A stretch of DNA of 64,000 bases from contig CAYZJI010000011.1 in assembly GCA_964479045.1 (NCBI GenBank), forward strand, positions 1 to 64,000, in the 5' to 3' direction. The notes beneath the pieces were generated by a model. That model saw only the letters and a program-made list of their open reading frames with translations, had not been told where the DNA came from and ran no database searches. A program made the translations under genes and the position numbers. Below, one piece after another: positions 43,527 to 51,186 of the stretch (its first letter is position 1; each line of letters starts with the position of its first letter). This stretch comes from 2-02-FULL-47-50 sp964479045 (GTDB taxonomy: Bacteria; Pseudomonadota; Gammaproteobacteria; Eutrophobiales; Eutrophobiaceae).

Positions 43527-43910
43527 TCAAAAATGTCCACTGATGGTACGAGGCGATGTAATCCACGGCTCATCCATCGGTGCCATTTCGTGTCTGGGTT
43601 TCAGACATAGCCCCATGGCTACAGTATAGGCCAACACCGGATTGTCGAGCTGGTTGTTCCAGACGAGTTCGATGGCCTGAAATATCCGATCTTTTTCACT
43701 CTCTGCAGCAGGGGCGCCTGCGACGAGGCCAATCAGATCTTCAAGCACAACACCACGCTGGAAATTACCTGCGGCTTGCATGGCATCTCTGGCGAACAAT
43801 TCGCATGAATGCCCCAGATAGCTTCTGCTGGTGTAGTCAACACTCTCCGCTCGCGCGTCAGATGCGATTAACAAAAACCCTGCTAGCAATGTGGCTATGA
43901 CTGTTTTCAT
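43527..43910 (-). CDS. Small exported protein of unknown function
   Basis: A 127-residue protein with a signal peptide (MKTVIATLLAGFLLIASDARA). The mature part has two Cys residues (HSCELF and GLCLKP) that could form a disulfide. It contains helical segments AMQAAGNFQRGVVLEDLIGLV and IFQAIELVWNNQLDNPVLAYTVAMGL; I recognise no family. It has a good ribosome site (GGAGAA) and is followed by a terminator. The same frame stays open for 53 more codons after the TGA (to 43362), but the terminator hairpin lies inside that stretch, so I treat the TGA as the real end. Confidence 0.65.
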   Translation of the reverse strand: MKTVIATLLAGFLLIASDARAESVDYTSRSYLGHSCELFARDAMQAAGNFQRGVVLEDLIGLVAGAPAAESEKDRIFQAIELVWNNQLDNPVLAYTVAMGLCLKPRHEMAPMDEPWITSPRTISGHF

Positions 43911-44107
43911 GGCTGCTTCTCCTACTGCTGTTAACCTCCTATCGGTTTAAAAACTGCAATTAAAAATAAACTTCATGACATACGACCGCCACGGATGGCG
44001 GGAGTGTCGAAATGTATGGAACAATTTTCGACCAGTACATTTTGTACAAGTACCCGATGTATGCTCCCGCACATCCTGTGCTTCGCGGCATAAGGCCATC
44101 CATGGCC

Positions 44108-44141
44108 AAAAAAAAGGCCGCGGGTGTAAACACCTGCGGCC
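44108..44141 (-). terminator. Strong Rho-independent terminator
   Basis: The minus strand reads GGCCGCAGGTG, loop TTTA, then CACCCGCGGCC followed by eight T. The stem has 11 pairs including one G-T. On the plus strand only four T follow, so it mainly serves minus-strand transcripts coming from 44.2-44.3 kb. Confidence 0.85.
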
Positions 44142-44172
44142 TTTTGGGTACTTTCCCCGGGATTGTGAATGA

Positions 44173-44280
44173 TCAACCGATCATGGTTCTCCCGCTGACA
44201 CACAGGTGTGCGCAACCGTCACCGCACAGATAGGTGCGGTGCCAGTTAAAGACCTGTTTTGTCATTCGATTCGTTTTCAT
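44173..44280 (-). CDS. Candidate 35-residue Cys/His peptide, or the body of a structured sRNA
   Basis: An ATG-started frame of 35 codons ends about 30 bases before the strong terminator at 44108-44141. Its C-terminal half contains LCGDGCAHLC (three Cys and a His), a possible metal site. No Shine-Dalgarno precedes the ATG. The same DNA can fold as RNA: CCGCAC-CTATCT-GTGCGG and CACAC-CT-GTGTG are adjacent stems. Both readings are possible; the firm point is that something short transcribed on the minus strand ends at that terminator. No known sRNA family is recognised. Confidence 0.35.
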   Translation of the reverse strand: MKTNRMTKQVFNWHRTYLCGDGCAHLCVSGRTMIG

Positions 44281-44398
44281 GGGGCGGCGATATTGTGCCT
44301 GTTTGCGTTCAATGTCAAGACTGTGAGCATCTGAGGTGGGGGCAGAAAGGGCAAATACAAGGGCTGTCCTGCCCTGAACAACCCTGTTAATCCAGGGG

Positions 44399-44809
44399 TT
44401 AATGCAGTGATCCGGGTCTTTGAGTTCCGGCGCCAAAACGGGTTTCCGGCCCGGCCTGATGGTGCACCATGCGCCATTCACCATGTTCGATAATGAATAT
44501 ATTGGTGGCTGTTAACTGTCCTTCCGGAAACACCTCATGGCATATTACATAAGCCATATCACCATGAATATGTGCAGTAGCATTTCTGCATTGAATTGTG
44601 CTGCCGCCGGAGTTTTGCAGGATGTTCTCCCAACTTGCCAGAACGGCATCGCGACCCAATATCGCGGTACTGCCGGGATGGATCACCGAGAGCCCGTCAA
44701 CTTCAGCCAGGACCTTCACCAGTGCAGAAAAATCACCCGCAGCAAAGGCCTTATAGAAGGCCTGATTGGCATTTAATAAATCATTCGTCTTCTTGCTGGT
44801 GCTTTCCAT
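44399..44809 (-). CDS. NTF2-like (SnoaL/ketosteroid-isomerase-fold) protein
   Basis: About 136 residues of the NTF2-like fold: an N-terminal helix pair (LLNANQAFYKAFAAGDFSALVKVLAE), then DGLSVIHPGSTAILGRDAVLASWENIL, and strands AHIHGDMAYVICHEVF and ATNIFIIEHGEWRMVHHQAGP. This is the SgcJ/YybH type of small stand-alone protein. The ATG at 44809 lies inside the end of the Sel1 gene (29-base overlap), implying translational coupling; an in-frame extension upstream to 44980 looks non-native. The catalytic or binding role is unknown. Confidence 0.78.
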   Translation of the reverse strand: MESTSKKTNDLLNANQAFYKAFAAGDFSALVKVLAEVDGLSVIHPGSTAILGRDAVLASWENILQNSGGSTIQCRNATAHIHGDMAYVICHEVFPEGQLTATNIFIIEHGEWRMVHHQAGPETRFGAGTQRPGSLH

Positions 44810-45722
44810 ATTTTTGCCACAGCTCGCGTGCAAGTCCGCGGGCCTCCTGAAGTTCATAATGCTTGAGTCTGGATTCAATCTGATCGCGAAATATCTGTGC
44901 CGCCTGCACACCGCTGGCAGCAGCAATGCCGTACCAGGCATAGGCCTGAATATCGTCCTGTTGTGTTCCAAGGCCGGCAAGGAAATAACTTCCGACGATA
45001 TACTGTTCCGTCACATGTCCGTTCATGGCAAGCTCCATGTACCACTTGAATGCATCCTGATGATCGCGCGGTGTGCCTGCACCCTGCTGATACAGATTAA
45101 TGAGTGCACTTTGCGATTTTGAATATCCCTGATCAGCGGCCTTACGGTACCAGACGATGGCCTGATCATTGTCCTGTTTCACGCCGCGACCATTCTGGTA
45201 CATGTTGCCCAGATCGTGCATGGCACTGCTCCAGCCTTTATTCGCCGCCTTGGTATACCATTTGACGGCTTCTTCGTAATTCTGCTTGATGCCGATACCG
45301 TCGTGATACATGTAGCCGATATTGGCCTCGGCCTCGGCATGACCCTGTACAGCAGCAAGGCGTATCCATTTCATGGCCTCCCAGTAATCCTTCTGCACAC
45401 CTTTACCTATGATATACATGTGGGAGATCCGGTTCTGTGCATCGGCAAGCCCCTGTTCAGCAGCTTTGAGATACCATTGCGCAGCCAGCTTGTAGTCCCG
45501 ATCCACTCCGTATTCACGCTCATACATGAGACCCAGGTAATACTGCGATTGGGCATCACCGGACTCGGCGAGAGGTGAAAATTTTTCCAGTGCTGTCTGA
45601 TAATCACCGGCAGTGTAGGCCTCCCGTGCCAGTTCGAGCTCGGACTTTTTGTCTTCGCTGCATCCGGCCAGACATATCAGCAACAACAGGATACTGCAGA
45701 GCTGGCTACTTTTTATTGGCAT
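44781..45722 (-). CDS. Sel1-repeat lipoprotein
   Basis: A 313-residue protein with a lipoprotein signal (LLLLICLAGC, Cys near residue 21) followed by about seven Sel1-like repeats of 36 residues. Each contains the A-x-x-x-L-G-x-M-Y...G-V-x-x-D...A-x-x-W-x-x-x-A-A-x-x-G pattern, for example AQYYLGLMYEREYGVDRDYKLAAQWYLKAAEQG-like units. Sel1 proteins act as protein-protein adaptors in envelope or host-interaction systems. It lies between a tiny membrane ORF upstream, which overlaps its start, and the NTF2-like gene downstream. Partner unknown. Confidence 0.88.
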   Translation of the reverse strand: MPIKSSQLCSILLLLICLAGCSEDKKSELELAREAYTAGDYQTALEKFSPLAESGDAQSQYYLGLMYEREYGVDRDYKLAAQWYLKAAEQGLADAQNRISHMYIIGKGVQKDYWEAMKWIRLAAVQGHAEAEANIGYMYHDGIGIKQNYEEAVKWYTKAANKGWSSAMHDLGNMYQNGRGVKQDNDQAIVWYRKAADQGYSKSQSALINLYQQGAGTPRDHQDAFKWYMELAMNGHVTEQYIVGSYFLAGLGTQQDDIQAYAWYGIAAASGVQAAQIFRDQIESRLKHYELQEARGLARELWQKYGKHQQEDE

Positions 45723-45783
45723 AACCAATCAGCACTGCTGCAATGATTACCACCAGAAAGATGACCGCCGCTTCTATCCACAT
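45706..45783 (-). CDS. Candidate 25-residue single-helix membrane protein
   Basis: A frame of 25 codons that starts 8 bases after the stop of the preceding gene and overlaps the start of the Sel1 gene by 17 bases. It encodes MW, then IEAAVIFLVVIIAAVLIGY, then a short basic tail (ANKK), a textbook small transmembrane protein. There is no clear Shine-Dalgarno, so translation would depend on coupling. It could also simply be the leader of the Sel1 gene. Confidence 0.4.
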   Translation of the reverse strand: MWIEAAVIFLVVIIAAVLIGYANKK

Positions 45784-45791
45784 GATCGGGA

Positions 45792-46190
45792 TTATTTTCT
45801 GCGAAGATGGACTTCACCTTCATTGCCCATGGTATTTATAAATGTACCTTCCAGTCTGTTCTGGTCTTCTGATAACTGCAGACGATTGGTGGATTTGATC
45901 CGCCCAAATTGCAGATCGAAAATAACTCCGCCGTGCTTGTCAATGTATCCAATCAGTGGTGCTTCGACAATGACCTTGCCATCCTTGTAATCGGTAAAGA
46001 GCCCGGAGAGATGCTTGCCATCCTGTTCTATCTTGATAACAGCTTCAGTATCTTTACCATCTGCATCAAGACTGATCCAATCACCATCGATTGCCGGCCG
46101 GGCCCCGGGCTCAGCCTGCGCTGTATTGTGAGATAAACAAAAAAGCACAATCAGGCTTGCACAAAATTGTAGCAATCTAGTATTTTTCAT
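45792..46190 (-). CDS. Small exported beta-rich protein of unknown function
   Basis: A 132-residue protein starting MKNTRLLQF with a signal peptide (...LSHNTAQA). The mature part reads as a small beta barrel: GDWISLDADGKDTEAVIKIEQDGKHLSGLFTDY, ...APLIGYIDKHGGVIFDLQFGRI, LEGTFINTMGNEGEVHLRRK. This pattern resembles lipocalin-like or 'DUF2147'-type domains, but I cannot name the family with confidence. It heads the minus-strand group of tiny membrane ORF, Sel1 lipoprotein and NTF2-like protein. It is divergent from the aspartoacylase-like gene. Confidence 0.6.
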   Translation of the reverse strand: MKNTRLLQFCASLIVLFCLSHNTAQAEPGARPAIDGDWISLDADGKDTEAVIKIEQDGKHLSGLFTDYKDGKVIVEAPLIGYIDKHGGVIFDLQFGRIKSTNRLQLSEDQNRLEGTFINTMGNEGEVHLRRK

Positions 46191-46297
46191 ATGTAATGTC
46201 GACTGTACATGGTTCCACATCTGAATTATTCAGTATCGATAGCTTTGACACAAGCCGATATACTTTATTTACCATATCCACAAATATAATAATTAAA

Positions 46298-47719
46298 ATG
46301 ACCTGTCCTCGACCCATACACTGGATCCTGTCAGTGCCGCTGTTGCTGCTGATGTCATTTGCTCTTGCAAACGAATCGGCCGGGCACGATAGCAATCCAG
46401 ACCAGATTGAACGGCCTGCAAAAAGCGCCACTGAAGCCGCTGAGCCTGCACCAAAAGTGACGGACGAAACTGTTGAAACCGTCATTCAGCCTGAAATTCC
46501 CCAGATCAATCCGGAACCATCAACTGAAAAAACAGAACCTGTACCACCGGCGCCGGAACCGGCAACTATCGATCCTGATGCAACCCTTTACCTGGACGCG
46601 GAGGAATACCTGGAGGTACAAAACCAGGAACCTCTGGAAATACTGGACCAAATAGTGCAGCCGGGGGAAAAGCGGGAACTAAGCTGGTCGGCAGGACAAT
46701 CCTTCTCCGGACGCAGCATAGATCCGCCGGTACTGGTTGTGCGCGGCACCCGGTCCGGACCTTCATTGTGTCTGGTCGCTGCAATACATGGTGACGAACT
46801 GAACGGGATCGAAATCGTGAGGCGGGTCATAGCCGGACTTGAGCCGGAGAATGTTTCCGGCACGGTGATTGGCGTGCCTATCGTGAACATCTATGGATTT
46901 ACCAATGGTTCACGTTACCTGCCGGACCGGCGTGATCTGAACCGTTATTTCCCCGGCAAGAATCACGGCAGCTCCGCATCAAGGATTGCTTACCTGTTTT
47001 TCAACCAGATTATCAAGCACTGCAATATGCTGGTGGATTTTCATACCGGTTCATTCAAACGCTCCAATATGCCGCAACTGCGGGCCGATCTGAATGATCC
47101 GGCGGTCATGGAATTTACCCGTCACTTCGGCGCTACGGCTGTTTTGCACAAGGCCGGAGTCAGCGGCAACCTGCGGACTGCCGCCACCCGTGCCGGAATT
47201 CCAGCCGTCACCTTCGAGTTGGGCCAGCCGGGATTCCTGCAAACCGAAGATGTTGAATTCGGTGTAAAAGCGATCGAAACATTAATCGGCAAACTTGGCC
47301 TGCTGAAAAGATATTACTTATGGTTCAAGCCGCAACCGATCTATTACGGATCCCGCTGGATACGTGCAAATCAGGGCGGGATACTGCGCACGGCCACCCG
47401 TATCGGTGCTGTCATCAAGGAAAACGAACTGCTGGGGCACATTATTAATCCTCTGACCAATGAGGAAACCGAAATCCTCTCCCCGGTGAACGGACGTGTG
47501 CTTGGGATGGCCCTGAACCAGTTCATGCTGCCGGGCTACGCGGCATTTCATATTGGTATAGCTACACGCGATCCAAAATTAACAGCAGGATTCCAGTTAC
47601 TGCACTCAGCACAACCTGGGGAGACGATTGTTTCTGACGATATGATTGAAGATCCGGCGGAAGATTCATCGGAGGAAAATGAATATCCTGACACAGTCGA
47701 TGATGAAGAATCAAACTGA
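46298..47719 (+). CDS. Exported aspartoacylase/succinylglutamate-desuccinylase-like zinc enzyme
   Basis: A 473-residue protein. Signal peptide (HWILSVPLLLLMSFALA), then a Pro/Glu/Thr-rich linker (residues 30-95), then an AstE/AspA-type M14-like domain: AAIHGDELNGIEI (zinc ligands His164 and Glu167), a Tyr/Asn/Arg substrate region YLPDRRDLNRYFPG, MLVDFHTGSF (third zinc His), and VTFELGQPG (catalytic Glu). A C-terminal beta domain has a lipoyl-like form (NELLGHIINPLTNEETEILSPVNGRVLGM). The family usually acts in the cytosol on N-acyl amino acids, so export with a disordered linker is unusual. Substrate unknown. The tail is acidic. Confidence 0.82.
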   Translation: MTCPRPIHWILSVPLLLLMSFALANESAGHDSNPDQIERPAKSATEAAEPAPKVTDETVETVIQPEIPQINPEPSTEKTEPVPPAPEPATIDPDATLYLDAEEYLEVQNQEPLEILDQIVQPGEKRELSWSAGQSFSGRSIDPPVLVVRGTRSGPSLCLVAAIHGDELNGIEIVRRVIAGLEPENVSGTVIGVPIVNIYGFTNGSRYLPDRRDLNRYFPGKNHGSSASRIAYLFFNQIIKHCNMLVDFHTGSFKRSNMPQLRADLNDPAVMEFTRHFGATAVLHKAGVSGNLRTAATRAGIPAVTFELGQPGFLQTEDVEFGVKAIETLIGKLGLLKRYYLWFKPQPIYYGSRWIRANQGGILRTATRIGAVIKENELLGHIINPLTNEETEILSPVNGRVLGMALNQFMLPGYAAFHIGIATRDPKLTAGFQLLHSAQPGETIVSDDMIEDPAEDSSEENEYPDTVDDEESN

Positions 47720-47723
47720 TCAA

Positions 47724-47867
47724 GTACCGGGTAGTGCCTCAATTTGAAATTACAAAACCTGATTTTTTCATTTCGAAGCCACGAAATGGCTGAGAAATCC
47801 TGTTTTTATTAATTATCAAGTGCCCTCACATTCGTTCGGGATGACAAACCGAGCCTTTACCCGGTAC
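47724..47867. repeat. MITE-like inverted-repeat element
   Basis: The ends are imperfect inverted repeats: GTACCGGGTAGTGCCTCAAT at the left, and the complement of the right end reads GTACCGGGTAAAGGCTCGG. The interior includes a copy of the sequence ACATTCGTTCGGGA, shared in reverse with the repeat behind serC. The left end shares GTAGTG-CTCA-TTTGAAAT with the element at 51073-51180. No open reading frame. It fills most of the gap between the aspartoacylase-like gene and the Kef gene. Confidence 0.55.
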
Positions 47868-47963
47868 CGGCCTGAAACGTCCGCCGGATTTCACCACTCA
47901 CCCGCCGGTTTGTGTTTTAATGACTGATAATCACCAACAACCGTCGCACTATGCGGAGTGTCT

Positions 47964-49772
47964 ATGCTGGAACAAGTCGCTATTTTTCTTGCTGCTGCTG
48001 TGCTGATAGTACCCCTGGTCAAGAAGTTTGGTCTGGGTAGCATCCTTGGATACCTCATTGCCGGTATGGTCATCGGACCCTGGGGATTGCGCCTCGTCAC
48101 CAACGTGGATGACATCCTGCATTTCTCGGAACTGGGTGTGGTGTTGCTGCTGTTTATCATTGGTCTCGAACTGCAACCTTCGCGTTTGTGGGTATTGCGC
48201 CGCTCGGTGTTTGGTCTGGGGAGCGCCCAGATGGCCATGACCACACTCCTCATAGCTGCATGCGCATGGGCTGCAGGTCAGAACTGGCAGATTGCAGTGA
48301 TTATCGGGCTGGGCATTGCCATGTCATCTACAGCGTTGATACTGCAAACGCTGGCCGAACGTAACGAACTCACCACACGTCACGGGCGCGAGTCTTTTTC
48401 GATACTACTGTTCCAGGATCTGGCGATTATCCCGCTATTGGCATTGTTACCCATGTTCGCCAGCGAATCCGGACTGGTATCAGATACCGGAAGCTGGTCT
48501 GAAGCCGGCCGGGCGTTGCTGGCCATTGTTTTATTGATGGGTGTCGGCCGTCCGGTATTACGCGCAGTATTCCGCGTGGTGGTGAGGTTCGGCAATCGGG
48601 ATATTTTTACTGCTGCGGCCTTGCTTGTGGTCATAGGAACGGCCTTGCTCATGCATGCAGTGGGTCTGTCCATGCCGCTGGGGGCCTTTATTGCCGGGGT
48701 CATACTTGCAGATTCTGAATTCCGGCATGAGATTGAAGCCCAGATTGATCCTTTCAAAGGATTGTTACTGGGACTCTTCTTCATCGCCGTAGGAATGTCC
48801 GTAAACATCGGTCTGTTCCGTAATATGCCCTTTTTACTGATCAGTCTTGCAGTGATGATGATCATCCTGAAATTTGCAGCTCTGTTCGTGATCAGCCGGC
48901 TGGCAAGCGGGAATAATGATACCGCCCGCAATCTTGGAATCGCGATGGCCGCAGGCGGTGAGTTCGCTTTCGTGCTGTTCACACTGGCCGGTAATTACCA
49001 AATCATAGACAGCTACACGGCTGATATATTAATGCTGATTGTCACGTTATCAATGATCATCTCTCCCTTCATGTTCTTGCTGAATGACAAGGTCCTGTCA
49101 CGTCTTGGCGAACATGACTCAGAGCCGGAATATGATCGTATTGATGAGCCCGGCAATCCGGTGATTATTTTCGGTTTCGGTCGTGTGGGCCAGATCATTT
49201 CCCGCATTTTGCATATGCGCGATATCAGTTTTACCGCCCTTGAGAACAATCCGACACAGGTTGATTTCGTGCGAAAATTTGGCAGCAAAATATATTATGG
49301 CGACGCCACGCGTCTGGAACTGTTACGCGCAGCCAAGGCGGAAAATGCCCGGCTGTTTGTGGTGGCCATCAACAATATTGAAACTTCCATACGCATGGTG
49401 GAAATGCTGCGCAAACACTATCCACACATACCGATTTATGCACGTGCCCATAACCGGTTGCATTGTTACAAGCTGATGGACCTCAAAGTGGAAGTATTGT
49501 ATCGGGACACATTCTTTTCCAGTCTGATACTGGCAAAAGAAATTCTTTGCGGACTGGGTATCCCGCGCACGGAGGCCGAACGTACAGTCAACATGTTCCG
49601 CGAACATGATGAAGCCCTGCTCAAACGTCAGCATGCGATTTATAACGATGAAAAAGCGCTGATAGAAAGTGTTGTGAAGTCCCGTGCTGAACTGCAAAGT
49701 CTGTTTGAATCTGACGCCACCGAAAAAAACTACGCGGCGACCCAGGCCGTGGCCAGCACTCCCTACGGATAA
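47964..49772 (+). CDS. Kef-type K+/H+ antiporter (CPA2 family with RCK domain)
   Basis: Monovalent-cation/proton antiporter, about 602 residues. The membrane domain (residues 1-375) has 12 or so helices, with FGLGSILGYLIAGMVIGPWG and the family helix FSILLFQDLAIIPLLALLP containing the conserved Gln-Asp ion site. The cytosolic RCK_N domain begins GNPVIIFGFGRVGQIISRIL (Rossmann, GxGxxG), with a short C-terminal helical extension. Resembles KefB/KefC, which are gated by glutathione adducts, but no KefF/KefG ancillary gene is adjacent. The ATG at 47964 has a good GGAG site; the GTG at 47958 overlaps it. Confidence 0.92.
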   Translation: MLEQVAIFLAAAVLIVPLVKKFGLGSILGYLIAGMVIGPWGLRLVTNVDDILHFSELGVVLLLFIIGLELQPSRLWVLRRSVFGLGSAQMAMTTLLIAACAWAAGQNWQIAVIIGLGIAMSSTALILQTLAERNELTTRHGRESFSILLFQDLAIIPLLALLPMFASESGLVSDTGSWSEAGRALLAIVLLMGVGRPVLRAVFRVVVRFGNRDIFTAAALLVVIGTALLMHAVGLSMPLGAFIAGVILADSEFRHEIEAQIDPFKGLLLGLFFIAVGMSVNIGLFRNMPFLLISLAVMMIILKFAALFVISRLASGNNDTARNLGIAMAAGGEFAFVLFTLAGNYQIIDSYTADILMLIVTLSMIISPFMFLLNDKVLSRLGEHDSEPEYDRIDEPGNPVIIFGFGRVGQIISRILHMRDISFTALENNPTQVDFVRKFGSKIYYGDATRLELLRAAKAENARLFVVAINNIETSIRMVEMLRKHYPHIPIYARAHNRLHCYKLMDLKVEVLYRDTFFSSLILAKEILCGLGIPRTEAERTVNMFREHDEALLKRQHAIYNDEKALIESVVKSRAELQSLFESDATEKNYAATQAVASTPYG

Positions 49773-49787
49773 CTGTCTGAATGACTT

Positions 49788-50693
49788 ATGTCAAAAACCT
49801 GTTCATTAATGATTCATGGTGGCGCAGGCGAACTGGATCAGGCCGGCAAGAATGACTTGCAGTTGCCATGGTTGCAAGCCATATCAAACATCGTGCAGAC
49901 TGGCTATAAAATATTAAAACGCGGGGGCACGGCCATGGACACAGTCGAAACCTGTGTCAGCCTGCTGGAAGATCATCCCCTCTTCAACGCCGGTCGCGGC
50001 GCGGTGCTCAACGAACATGGCCATATAGAACTGGATGCTGCCATCATGAGCGGGAAAGATCTGCGTGCAGGCGCAGTTGCAGGTATTTCATGCGTCGCCA
50101 ACCCGGTTAAAATTGCGCGCAAGCTCCTCGAGGAAAACCGGCATGTGCTTCTGACTGCTGATGGCGCGATGAAATTTGCACAACAGCATGGCATCAAATG
50201 TGTTCCGGAAAGTTACCTGATTACGGATCGGCGGCTGCAGGAATATAAAAATCTCAAGCGAAAACCTTTCGCAGAAAAACGCAAACACGGGACTGTCGGC
50301 GCCGTCGCCATGGACAAACGGGGCAATCTTGCAGCCGCCACTTCTACCGGAGGACTGCTGGGGAAGAAACAGGGACGGATTGGTGATTCTCCGATTATCG
50401 GTGCCGGAGTGTATGCAGACAATTCCACCTGTGCAGTTTCAGCCACGGGACATGGTGAAATGTTCCTGCGCACGGTACTGGCCAAGCATATTGCAGATCT
50501 GATTCAGATTAAACACATGAACGCCGCCACAGCAGCCCGGCAGGCGATCAACTATCTGAAAAGAAAAGTGAATGGACGGGGCGGTGTAATCGTCATTGAC
50601 AAGCATGGAAGATGTTCAGCGTATTTTAATACACGCACCATGATTCATGGCTGGATAGAACACGGCGGTGATTTGCACGCCGTAATACGATGA
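49788..50693 (+). CDS. Isoaspartyl peptidase / L-asparaginase (Ntn-hydrolase)
   Basis: Plant-type (IaaA) N-terminal-nucleophile enzyme that removes isoaspartyl residues from peptides and hydrolyses asparagine. The 301 residues include IHGGAGELD at the N terminus, NAGRGAVLNEHGHIELDAAIM (sodium and substrate region), and the autocleavage site KHGTVGAVA, with Thr169 becoming the nucleophile of the beta subunit. IGDSPIIGAGVYADN and ATGHGEMFLR follow. Autoprocessing into alpha and beta chains is expected. It begins 15 bases after the Kef gene and may be co-transcribed with it. Confidence 0.93.
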   Translation: MSKTCSLMIHGGAGELDQAGKNDLQLPWLQAISNIVQTGYKILKRGGTAMDTVETCVSLLEDHPLFNAGRGAVLNEHGHIELDAAIMSGKDLRAGAVAGISCVANPVKIARKLLEENRHVLLTADGAMKFAQQHGIKCVPESYLITDRRLQEYKNLKRKPFAEKRKHGTVGAVAMDKRGNLAAATSTGGLLGKKQGRIGDSPIIGAGVYADNSTCAVSATGHGEMFLRTVLAKHIADLIQIKHMNAATAARQAINYLKRKVNGRGGVIVIDKHGRCSAYFNTRTMIHGWIEHGGDLHAVIR

Positions 50694-50708
50694 ACCCGGG
50701 ATGCTTGG

Positions 50709-50861
50709 TTACTGCTGGTTTCTTCTGTCAATAATTGTACGTCTGTCGCTGCCGCTGCGGCGCTCGATGCCATGATATTCATCATGTGATACACGGCGAT
50801 CACCCAGGGTCCTGCGACCATTATCATACTCACGGACATTACGGCGGTCTTGAATCGTCAT
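50709..50861 (-). CDS. 50-residue Arg/Asp-rich small protein
   Basis: A 50-codon frame read MTIQDRRN..., built of repeated DRR/ERR units: QDRRNVREYD, RRTLGDRRVSHDEY, ERRSGSDRRTIIDRRNQQ. A strong ribosome site (GGGGAGG) lies five to seven bases before the ATG, which is the main reason to believe it. No membrane or signal segment. Short tracts of the form RRSG-DRR occur in several proteobacterial small proteins and at the ends of signalling proteins; their role is unknown to me. It converges with the isoaspartyl-peptidase gene. It is followed downstream by only 15 bases before that gene's stop. Confidence 0.65.
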   Translation of the reverse strand: MTIQDRRNVREYDNGRRTLGDRRVSHDEYHGIERRSGSDRRTIIDRRNQQ

Positions 50862-51072
50862 AATAACCTCCCCGCTCTTGTCCTGTTAATTATTGAATAC
50901 TTGTTTTCCTGTTACAACAACGGCAATAGATGGGAACTGAATTACTGGAAAATCTTTTTGAAATTAATGAAATCTGGATTCTTTTTAATGAGAATTGTCC
51001 TGAATCAGATATTAATTGCTGCTTTATATGGAATAGCATTGACTTCCGGGTGCTGAAATCAAATAAAATCAA
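50862..51072. other. Intergenic stretch with nothing recognised
   Basis: AT-rich, with no long frame, no clear promoter apart from scattered AT-rich -10-like strings, and no RNA family recognised. It should hold the promoter of the small Arg/Asp-rich gene. Confidence 0.5.
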
Positions 51073-51180
51073 GTAGTGGCTCAGTTTGAAATTTAATCTG
51101 TAGGGCACCTCTGTGAGGTGCCGATTTACTACGACAAGTCGCAGACTTGCCTTACAGCAGATTTCAAACTGAGCCACTAC
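51073..51180. repeat. 108-base MITE-like element with 20-base perfect terminal inverted repeats
   Basis: Begins GTAGTGGCTCAGTTTGAAAT and ends with its exact complement. Inside are two further hairpins, GGCACCTC-TGT-GAGGTGCC and CAAGTC-GCA-GACTTG. The sequence AAAATCA occurs just outside both ends (51065-51071 and 51183-51189) and could be a target-site duplication. The right copy contains the stop codon of the kinase gene. No coding capacity. Related fragments occur at 38419 and 47724. Confidence 0.75.
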
Positions 51181-51186
51181 CCAAAA

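Noticed and set aside
43527..43529. In-frame TGA as selenocysteine
   Set aside because: No SECIS-like element; a terminator hairpin follows, so it is a normal stop.
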